DNA of 64,000 bases from DATDAH01 sp963792205. Its GTDB lineage: Bacteria > Actinomycetota > Acidimicrobiia > Acidimicrobiales > DATDAH01. A program made the translations under genes and the position numbers. The stretch lies in assembly GCA_963792205.1 (NCBI GenBank), contig CAWBVI010000002.1, positions 1 to 64,000 on the forward strand, written 5' to 3'. Of the stretch, positions 7,651 to 16,351 are shown piece by piece (position 1 is the first letter of the stretch; every line of letters begins with the position of its first letter). The notes below the pieces were generated by a model. The model was not told where the DNA came from. It saw only the letters and a program-made list of their open reading frames with translations, and ran no database searches.

Positions 7651-9189
7651 ATGGGGGCTGGCGCTTCCGAGTTGCTGCTCGGGCGTGACGCCGACGGGGC
7701 CGGGGTCGAGGTGAACGCGACAGCGACGGCACGTCGAACGACCACCCGGGTCGAGTACAAGTGGATCGTCGCCGCGGTGTGGTTCTGCGGGATATTCCTC
7801 GACATTCTCGACATGGCTCTCGTGAACGTTGCGTTGCCGGAGCTCGGACGCGAGTTCCATGCCACGACCGCATCGCTCGCGTGGGTCGTGCTTGGCTACT
7901 TGCTCTCGCTCGCCGTGTTCATCCCGGCGTCTGGGTGGATCGGCGACCGCTTTGGGACGAGGCGGGTGTTCCTCTTCGCCCTAGCGATGTTCACGTTTGC
8001 ATCTGCGCTGTGCGGACAGGCCCAAAGCCTGGGCCAGCTGGTCGCGTTCCGTGTGCTGCAAGGGGTCGGCGGGGGCATGCTCGTTCCGGTTGGGGCGGCG
8101 ATGTTGTTCCGCGCTTTCCCGCCGATCGAAAGGGCCAAGGCGGCCACGGTGCTCTTCGCGGGGGCGAGCACCGTCGGAGCGCTCGGTCCGGTGCTCAGTG
8201 GGTGGCTCGTGACGAACGTGTCGTGGCGGTGGATCTTCTACGTGAATCTGCCGGTCGGCGTGCTGGGATTCACGATCGGCTTCCTGTTCCTGCGTGAGGA
8301 GCGCGTGGGCATCGCGGGGAAGTTCGATCTTCGCGGCTTCGTGTTGTCGGGGGCTGGACTTGCCCTCCTGTTGTACGCGCTCTCACAAGCCCCCGAACAG
8401 GGCTGGCGCTCGCCGCAGGTCCTCGCAACAGGCGTGGCCGGCATCGTCCTGATCGTGTTGCTGGTCGTGGTGGAGACGCGGGTGCCTCAGCCGTTGCTCG
8501 CGCTCCGGTTGCACCGCGAGCGCATGTTCCGCAACGCCAGCGTGGCGATGGCATTCACCTTTGGCAGCTTCGCCGGCGTGGCCTTCCTCATGCCGCTCTA
8601 TCTCCAGACCCTGCGCGGGTTCACTCCGCTGGAGTCGGGACTCACGACGTTTCCCCAGGCGCTGGGGGCCATCGTCTCGAGCAGATTCGTCGGCGGGCTC
8701 TATCACCGCGTGGGACCGCGTCGCCTCATCGTGTTCGGCATGCTCGCCATGTCCGCGGCCACGCTGCCCCTCGCGTTCATAGGACTCCACACCAGCCTGT
8801 GGGAGATCCGCACGATCATGTTCGCTCGCGGCATCTTCATCGCGTTCTTGTTCGTCCCCCTGCAGGCTGCAACGTACGCCAACGTCACGCCCGTCGACAC
8901 CGGGCGAGCGACGGCGATCTTCACGACGCAACGACAGGTGGCCGCGGCGTTCGGGGTCGCCACGCTTGCCACCGTGCTCACCAGTGGCATCAACGCCGCC
9001 AATGCTGGAGTGACCGATCCGCAGGCATTGGCGCAAGGCACGCTGAGCGGCTTCCATCTCGCGTTCGTTGTCGGAGCCCTCCTGATCGCACTCGCCTCGC
9101 TGTCCGGCCTGCTCATCCACGACGAGGACGCGGCATCGACGATGCTGTCCCGAACGCCGCAACAAGACCCCGAGCTTCAACTCGCCTGA
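7651..9189 (+). CDS. MFS transporter, DHA2 (14-helix drug:H+ antiporter) family
   Basis: About 512 residues, rich in membrane helices. The first helix contains FLDILDMALVNVALPEL, the signature of the EmrB/QacA drug-proton antiporters, and the loop motif A appears as GWIGDRFGTRR. The helix count and length fit the 14-segment DHA2 class. ATG 7651 follows GAAGGGAG, whereas the in-frame codons upstream are proline- and arginine-rich and run through the terminator hairpin. It is followed by a large LuxR regulator on the same strand, which may control it. The substrate is unknown. Confidence 0.92.
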   Translation: MGAGASELLLGRDADGAGVEVNATATARRTTTRVEYKWIVAAVWFCGIFLDILDMALVNVALPELGREFHATTASLAWVVLGYLLSLAVFIPASGWIGDRFGTRRVFLFALAMFTFASALCGQAQSLGQLVAFRVLQGVGGGMLVPVGAAMLFRAFPPIERAKAATVLFAGASTVGALGPVLSGWLVTNVSWRWIFYVNLPVGVLGFTIGFLFLREERVGIAGKFDLRGFVLSGAGLALLLYALSQAPEQGWRSPQVLATGVAGIVLIVLLVVVETRVPQPLLALRLHRERMFRNASVAMAFTFGSFAGVAFLMPLYLQTLRGFTPLESGLTTFPQALGAIVSSRFVGGLYHRVGPRRLIVFGMLAMSAATLPLAFIGLHTSLWEIRTIMFARGIFIAFLFVPLQAATYANVTPVDTGRATAIFTTQRQVAAAFGVATLATVLTSGINAANAGVTDPQALAQGTLSGFHLAFVVGALLIALASLSGLLIHDEDAASTMLSRTPQQDPELQLA

Positions 9190-9299
9190 GCCTTCCTGGC
9201 AGACCGTCACGCTGGTCGACGCAACTGCGCCTTTCCTGCGTTCGGCCTAACGTCTCAACGACAGGCCAGACCGGCCGTGTTGGCGCATGGAGGACCGCT

Positions 9300-12059
9300 G
9301 TGGCGGGCTCATTCCATCAGGACGCGACGCTGCTGTTCGGACGGGACCAGGAACTTGAGCTCCTTCGCGCGTTCGTCGATCAGTCGTCGGCCAACGGGGA
9401 CGCGCTCCTGCTGTCGGGAGCCCCCGGAGTAGGCAAGACCGTCCTCCTGAGTGCTGTGGAAGCTCATGCCGCGGATGCCGGCCTTCGCGTGCTACGTGCA
9501 GCTGGCGCGGAGTTCGAGGCGGATCTCAGCTTCGCTGGGCTGAATCAGGTTCTGCACCCCCTCTTTGACGACATCGAAGGATTGAGCCCACCGCAGCGCG
9601 CGGCGCTGGAGGTGGCGTTAGGGCTGGGCGAGGGCCCAGCACCCGATCGGCTCGTGGTGTGCAACGCGGGATTGTCGTTGCTGGCGAACGTGGGCTCGAA
9701 AGAACCCTTGTTGGTGATCGTCGATGACCTGCAGTGGGTGGATCGAGCCAGCGCACTTGTGCTTGGGTTCGTCGCTCGTCGACTTCATGCCACCCGGGTG
9801 GGGTTCCTTGCGGCGTCCCGCTCAGGGGACGAGAGCTTCTTCGAGCGAAGCGGACTCCGCAGCCACGACCTCGGCCCGCTCGACGATGCGTCCTCGACAG
9901 CGTTGCTCGCCGATCGATTCCCCGCGCTCGCCCCTCAGGTCCGCCAACGGCTCCTCGCGGAGTCGCAGGGCAATCCGCTCGCGCTCTTGGAGCTTCCAGC
10001 CGCACTGGTGAGCACGGACAAGTCCTCCCGCTCGGCGACGCCGCAAACCCTGCCCCTCAGCGAACGGCTCCAAGCGGTCTTTGCCGCGCGAATCACCGGA
10101 CTGCCCGCTGCTTCCCGGCACCTGCTCCTGTTGGCCGTTCTCGATGGCACCGGGGATCTAGGCATCCTGCAGTCCGCCTCCGGGCAGACGGACCTGGAGG
10201 GGCTCGGTCCCGCCGAGCGAGCGAGGCTGGTGGCTGTCGATCGAGACGGGCGACTTGCGTTCAGACACCCGCTCACGCGGTCAGCGGTAACCGAGCTCTC
10301 GACCAGCAATGAGCGTCGCGAAGCACACCGAGCTCTTGCTCCGCATGTCGCTCCCGAACGTCGTGCTTGGCACCTCGCTGAGGCGACAGTTGGGGATGAC
10401 GAAGAAGTTGCGTCCCTGCTTGAACAGACTGCACGCAGAGTGTTGCGGCGAGGCGACGCCGTAGCCGCGATCGACGGTCTGCTGCGCGCGGCTGAGATGA
10501 GTCCTGCTGCTGTGGACCGGGGCCGGCGAATGGCGGAGGCTGCGTACCTCGGCGCCAACTTTCTGGGTGACCTTGGCAATGCGCCGGAGCTACTGGACGC
10601 GGTGCGTGAGAGTGACCCCGTACATGCCGGTTCGTTGGCTGGGGCAATGGCCGCCGCCTATCACCTGCTCAACGGGGTGGGCGATGTCGACACCGCCCAC
10701 CGGCTACTGGTCGGTGCCATCGAGACATGCGAGGACCCCAGTGACGCCAACAATGAAGTACTTGTCGAGGCGATCTACAACCTCTTCGGGATCTGCTTCT
10801 GCGGTGGCCGGGCGGAGCTCTGGGAACCGTTCGATCGCGCCCTCGGGCGGCTCACACCGCGTCCCCCCGAGCTCCTCGGGCTCATCGCCGAGACGCTTGA
10901 GGATCCCGCAAGACGCGCCGTGCCGGCTCTCGGTCGGCTTGACGAGCTCATCGATCAGCTCAGCCACGAGTCCGATCCGGTGCAGGTCATACGAATCGCC
11001 ATCGCCTGTGGGTACAGCGATCGCATCCCGGAGGTTCGATCCGCGCTGCGGCGCCTCGTTGACGAGGGACGCGATGGAGGCGTGATCACCTTCTCGATCC
11101 AGGGACTCGCGCTCCTCAGCATGGACGCGTACCTCACGGGCCGGTGGGACGAGGTACAGCAGTTGACGGACGAGGCCGTTGAACTGTGTGACGCACACGG
11201 TTACGTGCTACGTCGCTGGCCTCATCGCTCAACGCAAGCGATGCTGGCTGCAGGTCGGGGCGATCGAGAAGCGGCGCGTGCCATCACCGATGAGGTACTC
11301 CAATGGGCGGTGCCTCGCAGGGCCAAGCAGCTCCAGTTCGCGGCATTGCACGCGCGGGTGCTCGACTCTCTCGCTGGCGGGGACTTCGAGCGTGCGTACC
11401 AGGACGTCTGCGCGATCAGTCCTGCAGGAACGATCGCCTCGCATGTTCCACAGGCGATGTGGGTGGTGATGGACCTTGTGGAAGCCGCGGTGCGCACCGG
11501 CCGCCGAGAGGAGGCTGTTGCCCATGTCGAAGCAGCGCGCGATGCCAACCTGGGGCTGATCTCGTCCCGCCTTGCACTGGTCACTGAAGGAGCGGCCGGC
11601 ATCGCTGCGATCGAGCTCGATGAATCCTTCGAGAAGGCGTTGGCGATTCGTGGTGCAGAACTGTGGGCATTCGACCTGGCGCGCGTCGAACTCGCCTACG
11701 GGGAACGGCTCCGGCGAGCAAAACAGACAGCTGAGTCGCGCACGCACCTCGCCGCTGCTCTCGACGCGTTCGAGCGCCTCGGGGCGCACCCTTGGGCGCA
11801 GCGGGCAGCGAACGAGATGCGGGCCACCGGCACCACCATCGGACGCCCGCACACCAATGGACCCGAAGCGTTGTCGCCGCAGCAACTCGAGATCGCACGA
11901 CTCGCAGCCGCGGGACTGAGCAACAAAGAGATCGGCGAGCGCCTGTTCCTCTCACACCGGACGGTCGGCTCTCACCTCTACCAGATCTTCCCAAAGCTCG
12001 GGATCACCTCGCGTGCCGCGCTCCGGGATGCACTCGAGGGCTTAACCGCCGACTCATAG
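9300..12059 (+). CDS. LuxR-family ATPase transcriptional regulator (LAL type)
   Basis: About 919 residues with the layout of the large ATP-binding LuxR regulators. Walker A GAPGVGKT (Lys46) opens an AAA/NTPase domain with Walker B LLVIVDDLQWVD near residue 140; a long helical-repeat region and a C-terminal LuxR helix-turn-helix (LSPQQLEIARLAAAGLSNKEIGERL) follow. GTG 9300 is chosen because GGAGG precedes it and FHQDATLLFGRDQELELL is the family's normal start; earlier codons overlap the MFS gene. Such proteins sense small molecules and activate neighbouring genes, here perhaps the MFS pump or the esterase at 12440. Confidence 0.9.
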   Translation: MAGSFHQDATLLFGRDQELELLRAFVDQSSANGDALLLSGAPGVGKTVLLSAVEAHAADAGLRVLRAAGAEFEADLSFAGLNQVLHPLFDDIEGLSPPQRAALEVALGLGEGPAPDRLVVCNAGLSLLANVGSKEPLLVIVDDLQWVDRASALVLGFVARRLHATRVGFLAASRSGDESFFERSGLRSHDLGPLDDASSTALLADRFPALAPQVRQRLLAESQGNPLALLELPAALVSTDKSSRSATPQTLPLSERLQAVFAARITGLPAASRHLLLLAVLDGTGDLGILQSASGQTDLEGLGPAERARLVAVDRDGRLAFRHPLTRSAVTELSTSNERREAHRALAPHVAPERRAWHLAEATVGDDEEVASLLEQTARRVLRRGDAVAAIDGLLRAAEMSPAAVDRGRRMAEAAYLGANFLGDLGNAPELLDAVRESDPVHAGSLAGAMAAAYHLLNGVGDVDTAHRLLVGAIETCEDPSDANNEVLVEAIYNLFGICFCGGRAELWEPFDRALGRLTPRPPELLGLIAETLEDPARRAVPALGRLDELIDQLSHESDPVQVIRIAIACGYSDRIPEVRSALRRLVDEGRDGGVITFSIQGLALLSMDAYLTGRWDEVQQLTDEAVELCDAHGYVLRRWPHRSTQAMLAAGRGDREAARAITDEVLQWAVPRRAKQLQFAALHARVLDSLAGGDFERAYQDVCAISPAGTIASHVPQAMWVVMDLVEAAVRTGRREEAVAHVEAARDANLGLISSRLALVTEGAAGIAAIELDESFEKALAIRGAELWAFDLARVELAYGERLRRAKQTAESRTHLAAALDAFERLGAHPWAQRAANEMRATGTTIGRPHTNGPEALSPQQLEIARLAAAGLSNKEIGERLFLSHRTVGSHLYQIFPKLGITSRAALRDALEGLTADS

Positions 12060-12123
12060 GTCTTCTATGCAAGCTATGGGGTTGGCCGCGCTATCGGCTG
12101 AACGAACCCGAACCCAGGAGTGA

Positions 12124-12330
12124 TCGTCTACACCGCCGAGCCCGCCTCGCCAGATCGTGCAGCTGGCAGCAGCCGGGCTGACCAACCGTGAGATCGGACA
12201 GCAGCTGTACCTCTCGCCTCGCACCGTGAGCTCACACCTGTACCACGCCTTCCCCAAGCTCGGCGTCACCCCCCGAGCCCAGCTCAAGGACGCGATCGAG
12301 GGCGCGGGCCAGGGCGCGGTCACTCCCTGA
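12124..12330 (+). pseudogene. remnant of a second LuxR-type regulator (DNA-binding domain only)
   Basis: This open frame has no start codon and encodes only a LuxR helix-turn-helix: QIVQLAAAGLTNREIGQQL, then LSPRTVSSHLYHAFPKLGV, ending at TGA 12328-12330. It is very similar to the C-terminus of the complete regulator that ends 64 bases upstream, and a TGA at 12121 blocks extension. It looks like the leftover of a tandem duplication or of a replaced regulator, lying directly before the esterase at 12440. Confidence 0.7.
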
Positions 12331-12439
12331 ACCAGCAACGAACCGTCATATGACGGATGCGTGCCGGCCCGCCTCTGGCGCACGCTCAGGGCGCCAGGCT
12401 CTGTCGCTTCGGACAGGCCCCGATTGCAGGGAGCAACTC

Positions 12440-13405
12440 ATGACCGACAGCTCTGTCCTCGTCCGACCGGTTCTCGAGCCCGAGGCCCAAGCATTCTCCG
12501 ACGCGACGGCGAGCCCGCCGTTCCTTCCCGACCTCGGGCCGGAGAAGGGACGGGCAGCCGTCGACGACGTCCAGTCCGGTGAGATCGACAAGCCCGCGAT
12601 CGACGAAGAGTGGATCACGATCCCCGGCGGCCCGACCGGCGAGGTCAAGGTCCGGATCGTCAAGCCAGCGGGCGCGGTCGGCACGCTGCCCGTGGTCTTC
12701 TACATCCACGGCGCCGGCTGGGTCTTCGGTGACGCACACACCCATGACCGGCTCGTCCGCGAACTCGCCGTCGGTGCAGACGCTGCCGTCGTGTTCCCCG
12801 AGTACGACCGCGCTCCCGAAGCCCCGTACCCGACCGCCATCGAGCAGAACTACGCCGCGGCACAGTGGGTCATGACCCACGGTGCGGAGAAGGGCCTCGA
12901 CGCCAGCCGCATGGCTGTCGCCGGCGACTCCGTCGGCGGAAACATGGCCATCGCGCTCACGCTCATGGCCAAGGATCGTGGCGACGTCGACCTCGTCGCG
13001 CAGGCGCTTCTCTACCCGGTGACCGACGCGAACTTCGACACTGGCTCGTACCTCCAGTTCTCCGAGGGCTACTTCCTCCGGCGGGACGCCATGCAGTGGT
13101 TCTGGGATCAGTACACGACGGACCCGAACCAGCGTGCCGAGCTCACGGCGTCACCGCTCCGCGCAACCCCCGATCAGCTCGCCGGTCTCCCGCCGGCGCT
13201 GGTGATCACCGGAGAGGCCGACGTGCTCCGCGACGAAGGCGAGGCGTACGCGGCCAAGCTCCGCGCAGCGGGTGTCCCAACGACGGCAGTTCGCTTCGGC
13301 GGCATCATCCACGACTTCATGATGCTCAACGCCCTCCGGCCCACCCACGCCGCTCAGGCCGCCCTCGACCTCGCGACCTCGACGCTGCGGACCGCGCTGC
13401 ACTGA
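12440..13405 (+). CDS. alpha/beta hydrolase of the hormone-sensitive-lipase family (paralogue of 230-1207)
   Basis: A 321-residue esterase with nucleophile Ser164 in GDSVGG, an oxyanion segment starting at His90, and Asp and His in EADVLRDEG and IHDFMM. It reads HGAG where the paralogue at 230 has HGGG, a variation seen within the HSL family. The start ATG 12440 has GGGAG upstream. Blocks such as RRDAMQWFWDQYTTDP and the PPFL-DL-PEKGRA N-terminus are shared with the other copy, showing duplication. It is preceded by a LuxR remnant and followed by a terminator hairpin. Confidence 0.9.
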   Translation: MTDSSVLVRPVLEPEAQAFSDATASPPFLPDLGPEKGRAAVDDVQSGEIDKPAIDEEWITIPGGPTGEVKVRIVKPAGAVGTLPVVFYIHGAGWVFGDAHTHDRLVRELAVGADAAVVFPEYDRAPEAPYPTAIEQNYAAAQWVMTHGAEKGLDASRMAVAGDSVGGNMAIALTLMAKDRGDVDLVAQALLYPVTDANFDTGSYLQFSEGYFLRRDAMQWFWDQYTTDPNQRAELTASPLRATPDQLAGLPPALVITGEADVLRDEGEAYAAKLRAAGVPTTAVRFGGIIHDFMMLNALRPTHAAQAALDLATSTLRTALH

Positions 13406-13410
13406 TCGTC

Positions 13411-13452
13411 GGAGCGGCGGCCGGCGCCCCCCACCCCGTCGGCCGCCGCTCC
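13411..13452 (+). terminator. hairpin terminator with C-rich loop
   Basis: GGAGCGGCGGCCG (13411-13423) pairs perfectly with 13440-13452 around a C-rich loop. It starts six bases after the esterase stop and has no T-tract. Confidence 0.65.
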
Positions 13453-13488
13453 ACGCCTCGATCCGAAGGAGGATCACGTGGCCCGACG

Positions 13489-13686
13489 ATGCCGACGACC
13501 TCCACCTCCAAGATCGGTGTGGCTACTGGACACGAAGACGAGCCGACCGCTTGGCGCGATCGACTCCGAGCAGCCGGCGCCACCAACGACGAGTACTTGG
13601 TCGCGCGTCTGCGGCAGACCTGGGCCGGCCGCAAGATCGGCAGCGAGGCGGCCGATTGGCTGAAAGACAGCAGGCGAACCTGGTGA
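13489..13686 (+). CDS. small hypothetical protein
   Basis: A 65-residue charged reading frame (middle part WRDRLRAAGATNDEYLVARL, end WLKDSRRTW) with normal actinobacterial codon use. The best ribosome site, GAAGGAGG at 13465, points to GTG 13478 in a different frame, so the N-terminus may be frameshifted. I do not recognise the family. It stands alone between an esterase and a DeoR regulator. Confidence 0.4.
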   Translation: MPTTSTSKIGVATGHEDEPTAWRDRLRAAGATNDEYLVARLRQTWAGRKIGSEAADWLKDSRRTW

Positions 13687-13913
13687 GCAGAGCCGACGTC
13701 ACTGACGCCGCTGGCGGTCCCCACTCGGCGATTCGACGCGGCGAAACGTTGTTCTGACTGTGCCAGCCGTCTCACCCAAGTGCTGGCCGACCCGCCATCG
13801 GTAACCGCCGGCGATTGGGTAGCACCAAGCAGCCGCTCGACTCGCACACCGCGACGGTCGGGAAACGAGCAGCATGTGCTTGCGTTCGAAACATCACCGT
13901 GTACGTTCGCGCG

Positions 13914-14666
13914 ATGGATGGATTGTCTCGACAGGAACAGATCATTCGACGCCTGCAGGAGCACGAGCGCGTCGAAGTGGCCGATCTGGCCCGAGAACTC
14001 CACACCTCGGAGGTCACCGTGCGCCGCGATCTGGACGCACTAGCGGCCTCGGGCGCATTGCGTAGGGTCTATGGCGGCGCCGTCAGTCTGTTGCTGCGCG
14101 GCGAGGAGCTGCCGTTCGCTCTGCGCGAGATGGAGTCGTCGTCGGCCAAGGATCGCATCGGGCAGGTCGTGGCCGATCTGCTCGTCGACGGTGAGGCCGT
14201 CATCGTCGACAGCGGCACGACGGGTCTGGCTGTCGCCCGAGCCGTGATCGGTCGCCGTCTGACGATCGTTCCGCTGTCGTTGCGTGCCGCCGAGCCACTG
14301 TCGGGAAGTGCGTCGATCACGTTGAAGGTTCCCGGGGGCACCGTGCGGTACGGCGAGGGTTCGTTGGTCGGCCCGATGACGGAGGCGTCGCTGCGGTCAC
14401 TCCGCGTCGACACCGCGATCGTCAGCTGCTGCGGGGTGTCGCTCGCCGACGGCGTCACCGCCTACGACGACATCGAGGCCTCGACCAAGAGGACCGCGAT
14501 GGCGAGCGCTCGTCGGCGTGTGCTGGTGGCCGAGGCTGCGAAGTTCTCCCGCACCTCGCTGGCCGTGGTGTGCCCGATCACCGACTTCGACATCGTCGTG
14601 ACCGACGCCGCCGCCGCAGACGTGGTGCAGCTGCGAGATGCGGGTCTGGAGGTGCTCTGTGTCTGA
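13914..14666 (+). CDS. DeoR-family transcriptional regulator
   Basis: A 250-residue repressor. The N-terminal winged helix (SRQEQIIRRLQEHERVEVAD, then TSEVTVRRDLDAL) is the DeoR signature, and the rest is the sugar-phosphate sensor domain with IVDSGTTG, the phosphate-binding loop. The family represses carbohydrate uptake and catabolism genes and lets go when a phosphosugar binds. The MFS gene that begins 31 bases downstream is the likely target. ATG 13914 fits the usual short N-terminus; the frame is open for 33 codons more upstream. Confidence 0.9.
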   Translation: MDGLSRQEQIIRRLQEHERVEVADLARELHTSEVTVRRDLDALAASGALRRVYGGAVSLLLRGEELPFALREMESSSAKDRIGQVVADLLVDGEAVIVDSGTTGLAVARAVIGRRLTIVPLSLRAAEPLSGSASITLKVPGGTVRYGEGSLVGPMTEASLRSLRVDTAIVSCCGVSLADGVTAYDDIEASTKRTAMASARRRVLVAEAAKFSRTSLAVVCPITDFDIVVTDAAAADVVQLRDAGLEVLCV

Positions 14667-14696
14667 CGTCATCCCGTCCGCGCCCGCCGCCACGGA

Positions 14697-15935
14697 GTGT
14701 GGGTGGTGACGGCACAGGTCGGCGAGTCCCTCCGGGCGCCGACGCCCAGGATGATGGCGCCGCGTGACGCACGCCGTGCGCGCCTGGCTGTCGCCGCGCT
14801 GTTCTTCACCAATGGCGCGATCTTCGCCAACCTGCTCCCCGAGTATCCGACCATCAAGGCCGAGCTCGGGCTGAACAACGTCATGTTCGGTCTGGCTGTC
14901 GCCGCATTCCCCTTGGGCGCGCTGATCGCCGGCCTGGGGGCCGCGCGGGTGATACGGCGGTTCCACTCCTCGCGGGTCGCAGTCGCCGGCACGATCGTGA
15001 CGGGTGTCGGCGTGCTGTGCGCCGGACTGTCCAAGGCTTGGGTGATGCTGGCTGCCGCGTTGCTGGTCGCCGGTGCAGCAGACGCGATCACCGACGTCGC
15101 GCAGAACGCCCACGGTCTGCGCGTCCAGCGCCGCTACGGCCGATCGATCCTGAACTCCTTTCACGCGGTGTGGAGCCTGGGCGCCGTCACCGGCGGACTG
15201 ATGGGCGCTGCCGCCGTGGCACTCATGCCACGCGGCGTCCATCTCGGTGTCTCGGCTGTGCTGTTCGCGGCGGTGGCCTTGTCGTGTCGGCAGTTCCTCC
15301 TGCCCGGCGCAGACGACGAGGACCGTGCCGCCACGGTGTCGTCCACCGGCGCCTCACCCACGATCACGCGAGACATTGCCCGGATCGCAGTTCTGGCTGC
15401 GCTCGTCACCATCGCTGCCAGCGGTGCGGTCGTCGAGGACGCGGGCAGTTCCTGGTCGGCCATCTACCTGTCGTCGCTCGGAGCTCGGTTGTCGGTCGCG
15501 GCACTCGGCTTCGTCGCGCTGACGGGCGCACAGTTCATCGGCAGGCTGCTCGGAGACCGGATGGTCGACCGCTTCGGCCAGCGCGCCACCGCCCGCACCG
15601 GTGGCATGCTCGTCGCGGTGGGCATGGGCGCTGCACTCGCGGTGCCGACCGTTCCCGGCACGATCCTCGGGTTCGCAGCAGCCGGATTCGGAGTGGCGAC
15701 CCTGGTCCCTGCAGCGATGCACGGCGCGGACATGCTCCCCGGCCTGCGCGCGGGAACCGGCCTGGCCGTGGTGAGCTGGCTGATGCGGATCGGCTTCCTG
15801 CTGTCGCCGCTGGTGGTCGGCTCGATCTCCGACGCGATGTCACTCCGTGCGGCGCTGCTGGTCGTGCCGCTCGCCGGGGCCGTCGTCGTGGTCATGTCCC
15901 AGGTGCTCGAGACCCGACATGTCGGGACAATCTGA
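14697..15935 (+). CDS. MFS transporter, likely sugar permease
   Basis: About 412 residues with roughly twelve membrane helices. It begins RRARLAVAALFFTNGAIFANLLPEYPTIK after a short soluble tail and resembles the fucose-permease/YbjJ-like branch of the MFS that often pairs with DeoR regulators. The start is uncertain: GTG 14697 is the longest choice, and ATG 14751, just before the first charged stretch, is equally plausible. Co-transcription with the DeoR gene is likely. The transported compound is unknown. Confidence 0.85.
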   Translation: MWVVTAQVGESLRAPTPRMMAPRDARRARLAVAALFFTNGAIFANLLPEYPTIKAELGLNNVMFGLAVAAFPLGALIAGLGAARVIRRFHSSRVAVAGTIVTGVGVLCAGLSKAWVMLAAALLVAGAADAITDVAQNAHGLRVQRRYGRSILNSFHAVWSLGAVTGGLMGAAAVALMPRGVHLGVSAVLFAAVALSCRQFLLPGADDEDRAATVSSTGASPTITRDIARIAVLAALVTIAASGAVVEDAGSSWSAIYLSSLGARLSVAALGFVALTGAQFIGRLLGDRMVDRFGQRATARTGGMLVAVGMGAALAVPTVPGTILGFAAAGFGVATLVPAAMHGADMLPGLRAGTGLAVVSWLMRIGFLLSPLVVGSISDAMSLRAALLVVPLAGAVVVVMSQVLETRHVGTI

Positions 15936-15989
15936 TCGATCCGTGCCGGGGACGCAGGTAGCTTGCGCCCGCCAACGGAAGGAGGGTCC

Positions 15990-16165
15990 ATGTCGGACAA
16001 CACGGCCAACATCGGATCTGGGCGCCGTTTTACGCCCGTCTGACGGCCGCGGCGATGGTCGTGGCAGCCTCAGCCTGCATGCCAGGGATGACGTGGGCGT
16101 ACGTCGTCGTGTCGTTCCCCGAGAAGGTCCCCGCCAAGCTCCGGGATGCCGTCCAGGTGGCCTGA
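15990..16165 (+). pseudogene. small unknown protein, apparently frameshifted
   Basis: AAGGAGGG precedes ATG 15990 (MSDNTANI), after which the sensible reading continues in another frame as WAPFYARLTAAAMVVAASAC and ends at TGA 16163-16165. A near duplication ATCGG/ATCTGG at about 16012 marks the break. The product would be about 57 residues with one hydrophobic stretch. I do not recognise it. Between its end and the PhoX-like gene at 16352 I see nothing else. Confidence 0.3.
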
Positions 16166-16351
16166 GTCGACGCGGCTTCGACCCTTCGTGTACGCCGCGC
16201 CGGTGTCAGGGGTGCCGCCGCGCGAGTCTTCGCGGATGCTGTCCATGGCCCGGGTGCTGGTCGACACCCGATCCTCGCGGCCACCCGTGGGCGAGCGGGG
16301 ATCGATTGGTTAGTGTGAGGCGGTCCACCGGCCGAACTCGGGAGTGACCCC

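Noticed and set aside
8799..9299. An N-terminal extension of the LuxR regulator
   Set aside because: These codons overlap the MFS gene in another frame and have no family features; GTG 9300 has a ribosome site.
13489..13686. Part of a toxin-antitoxin pair
   Set aside because: The small frame has no recognisable toxin or antitoxin motif and no partner frame beside it.
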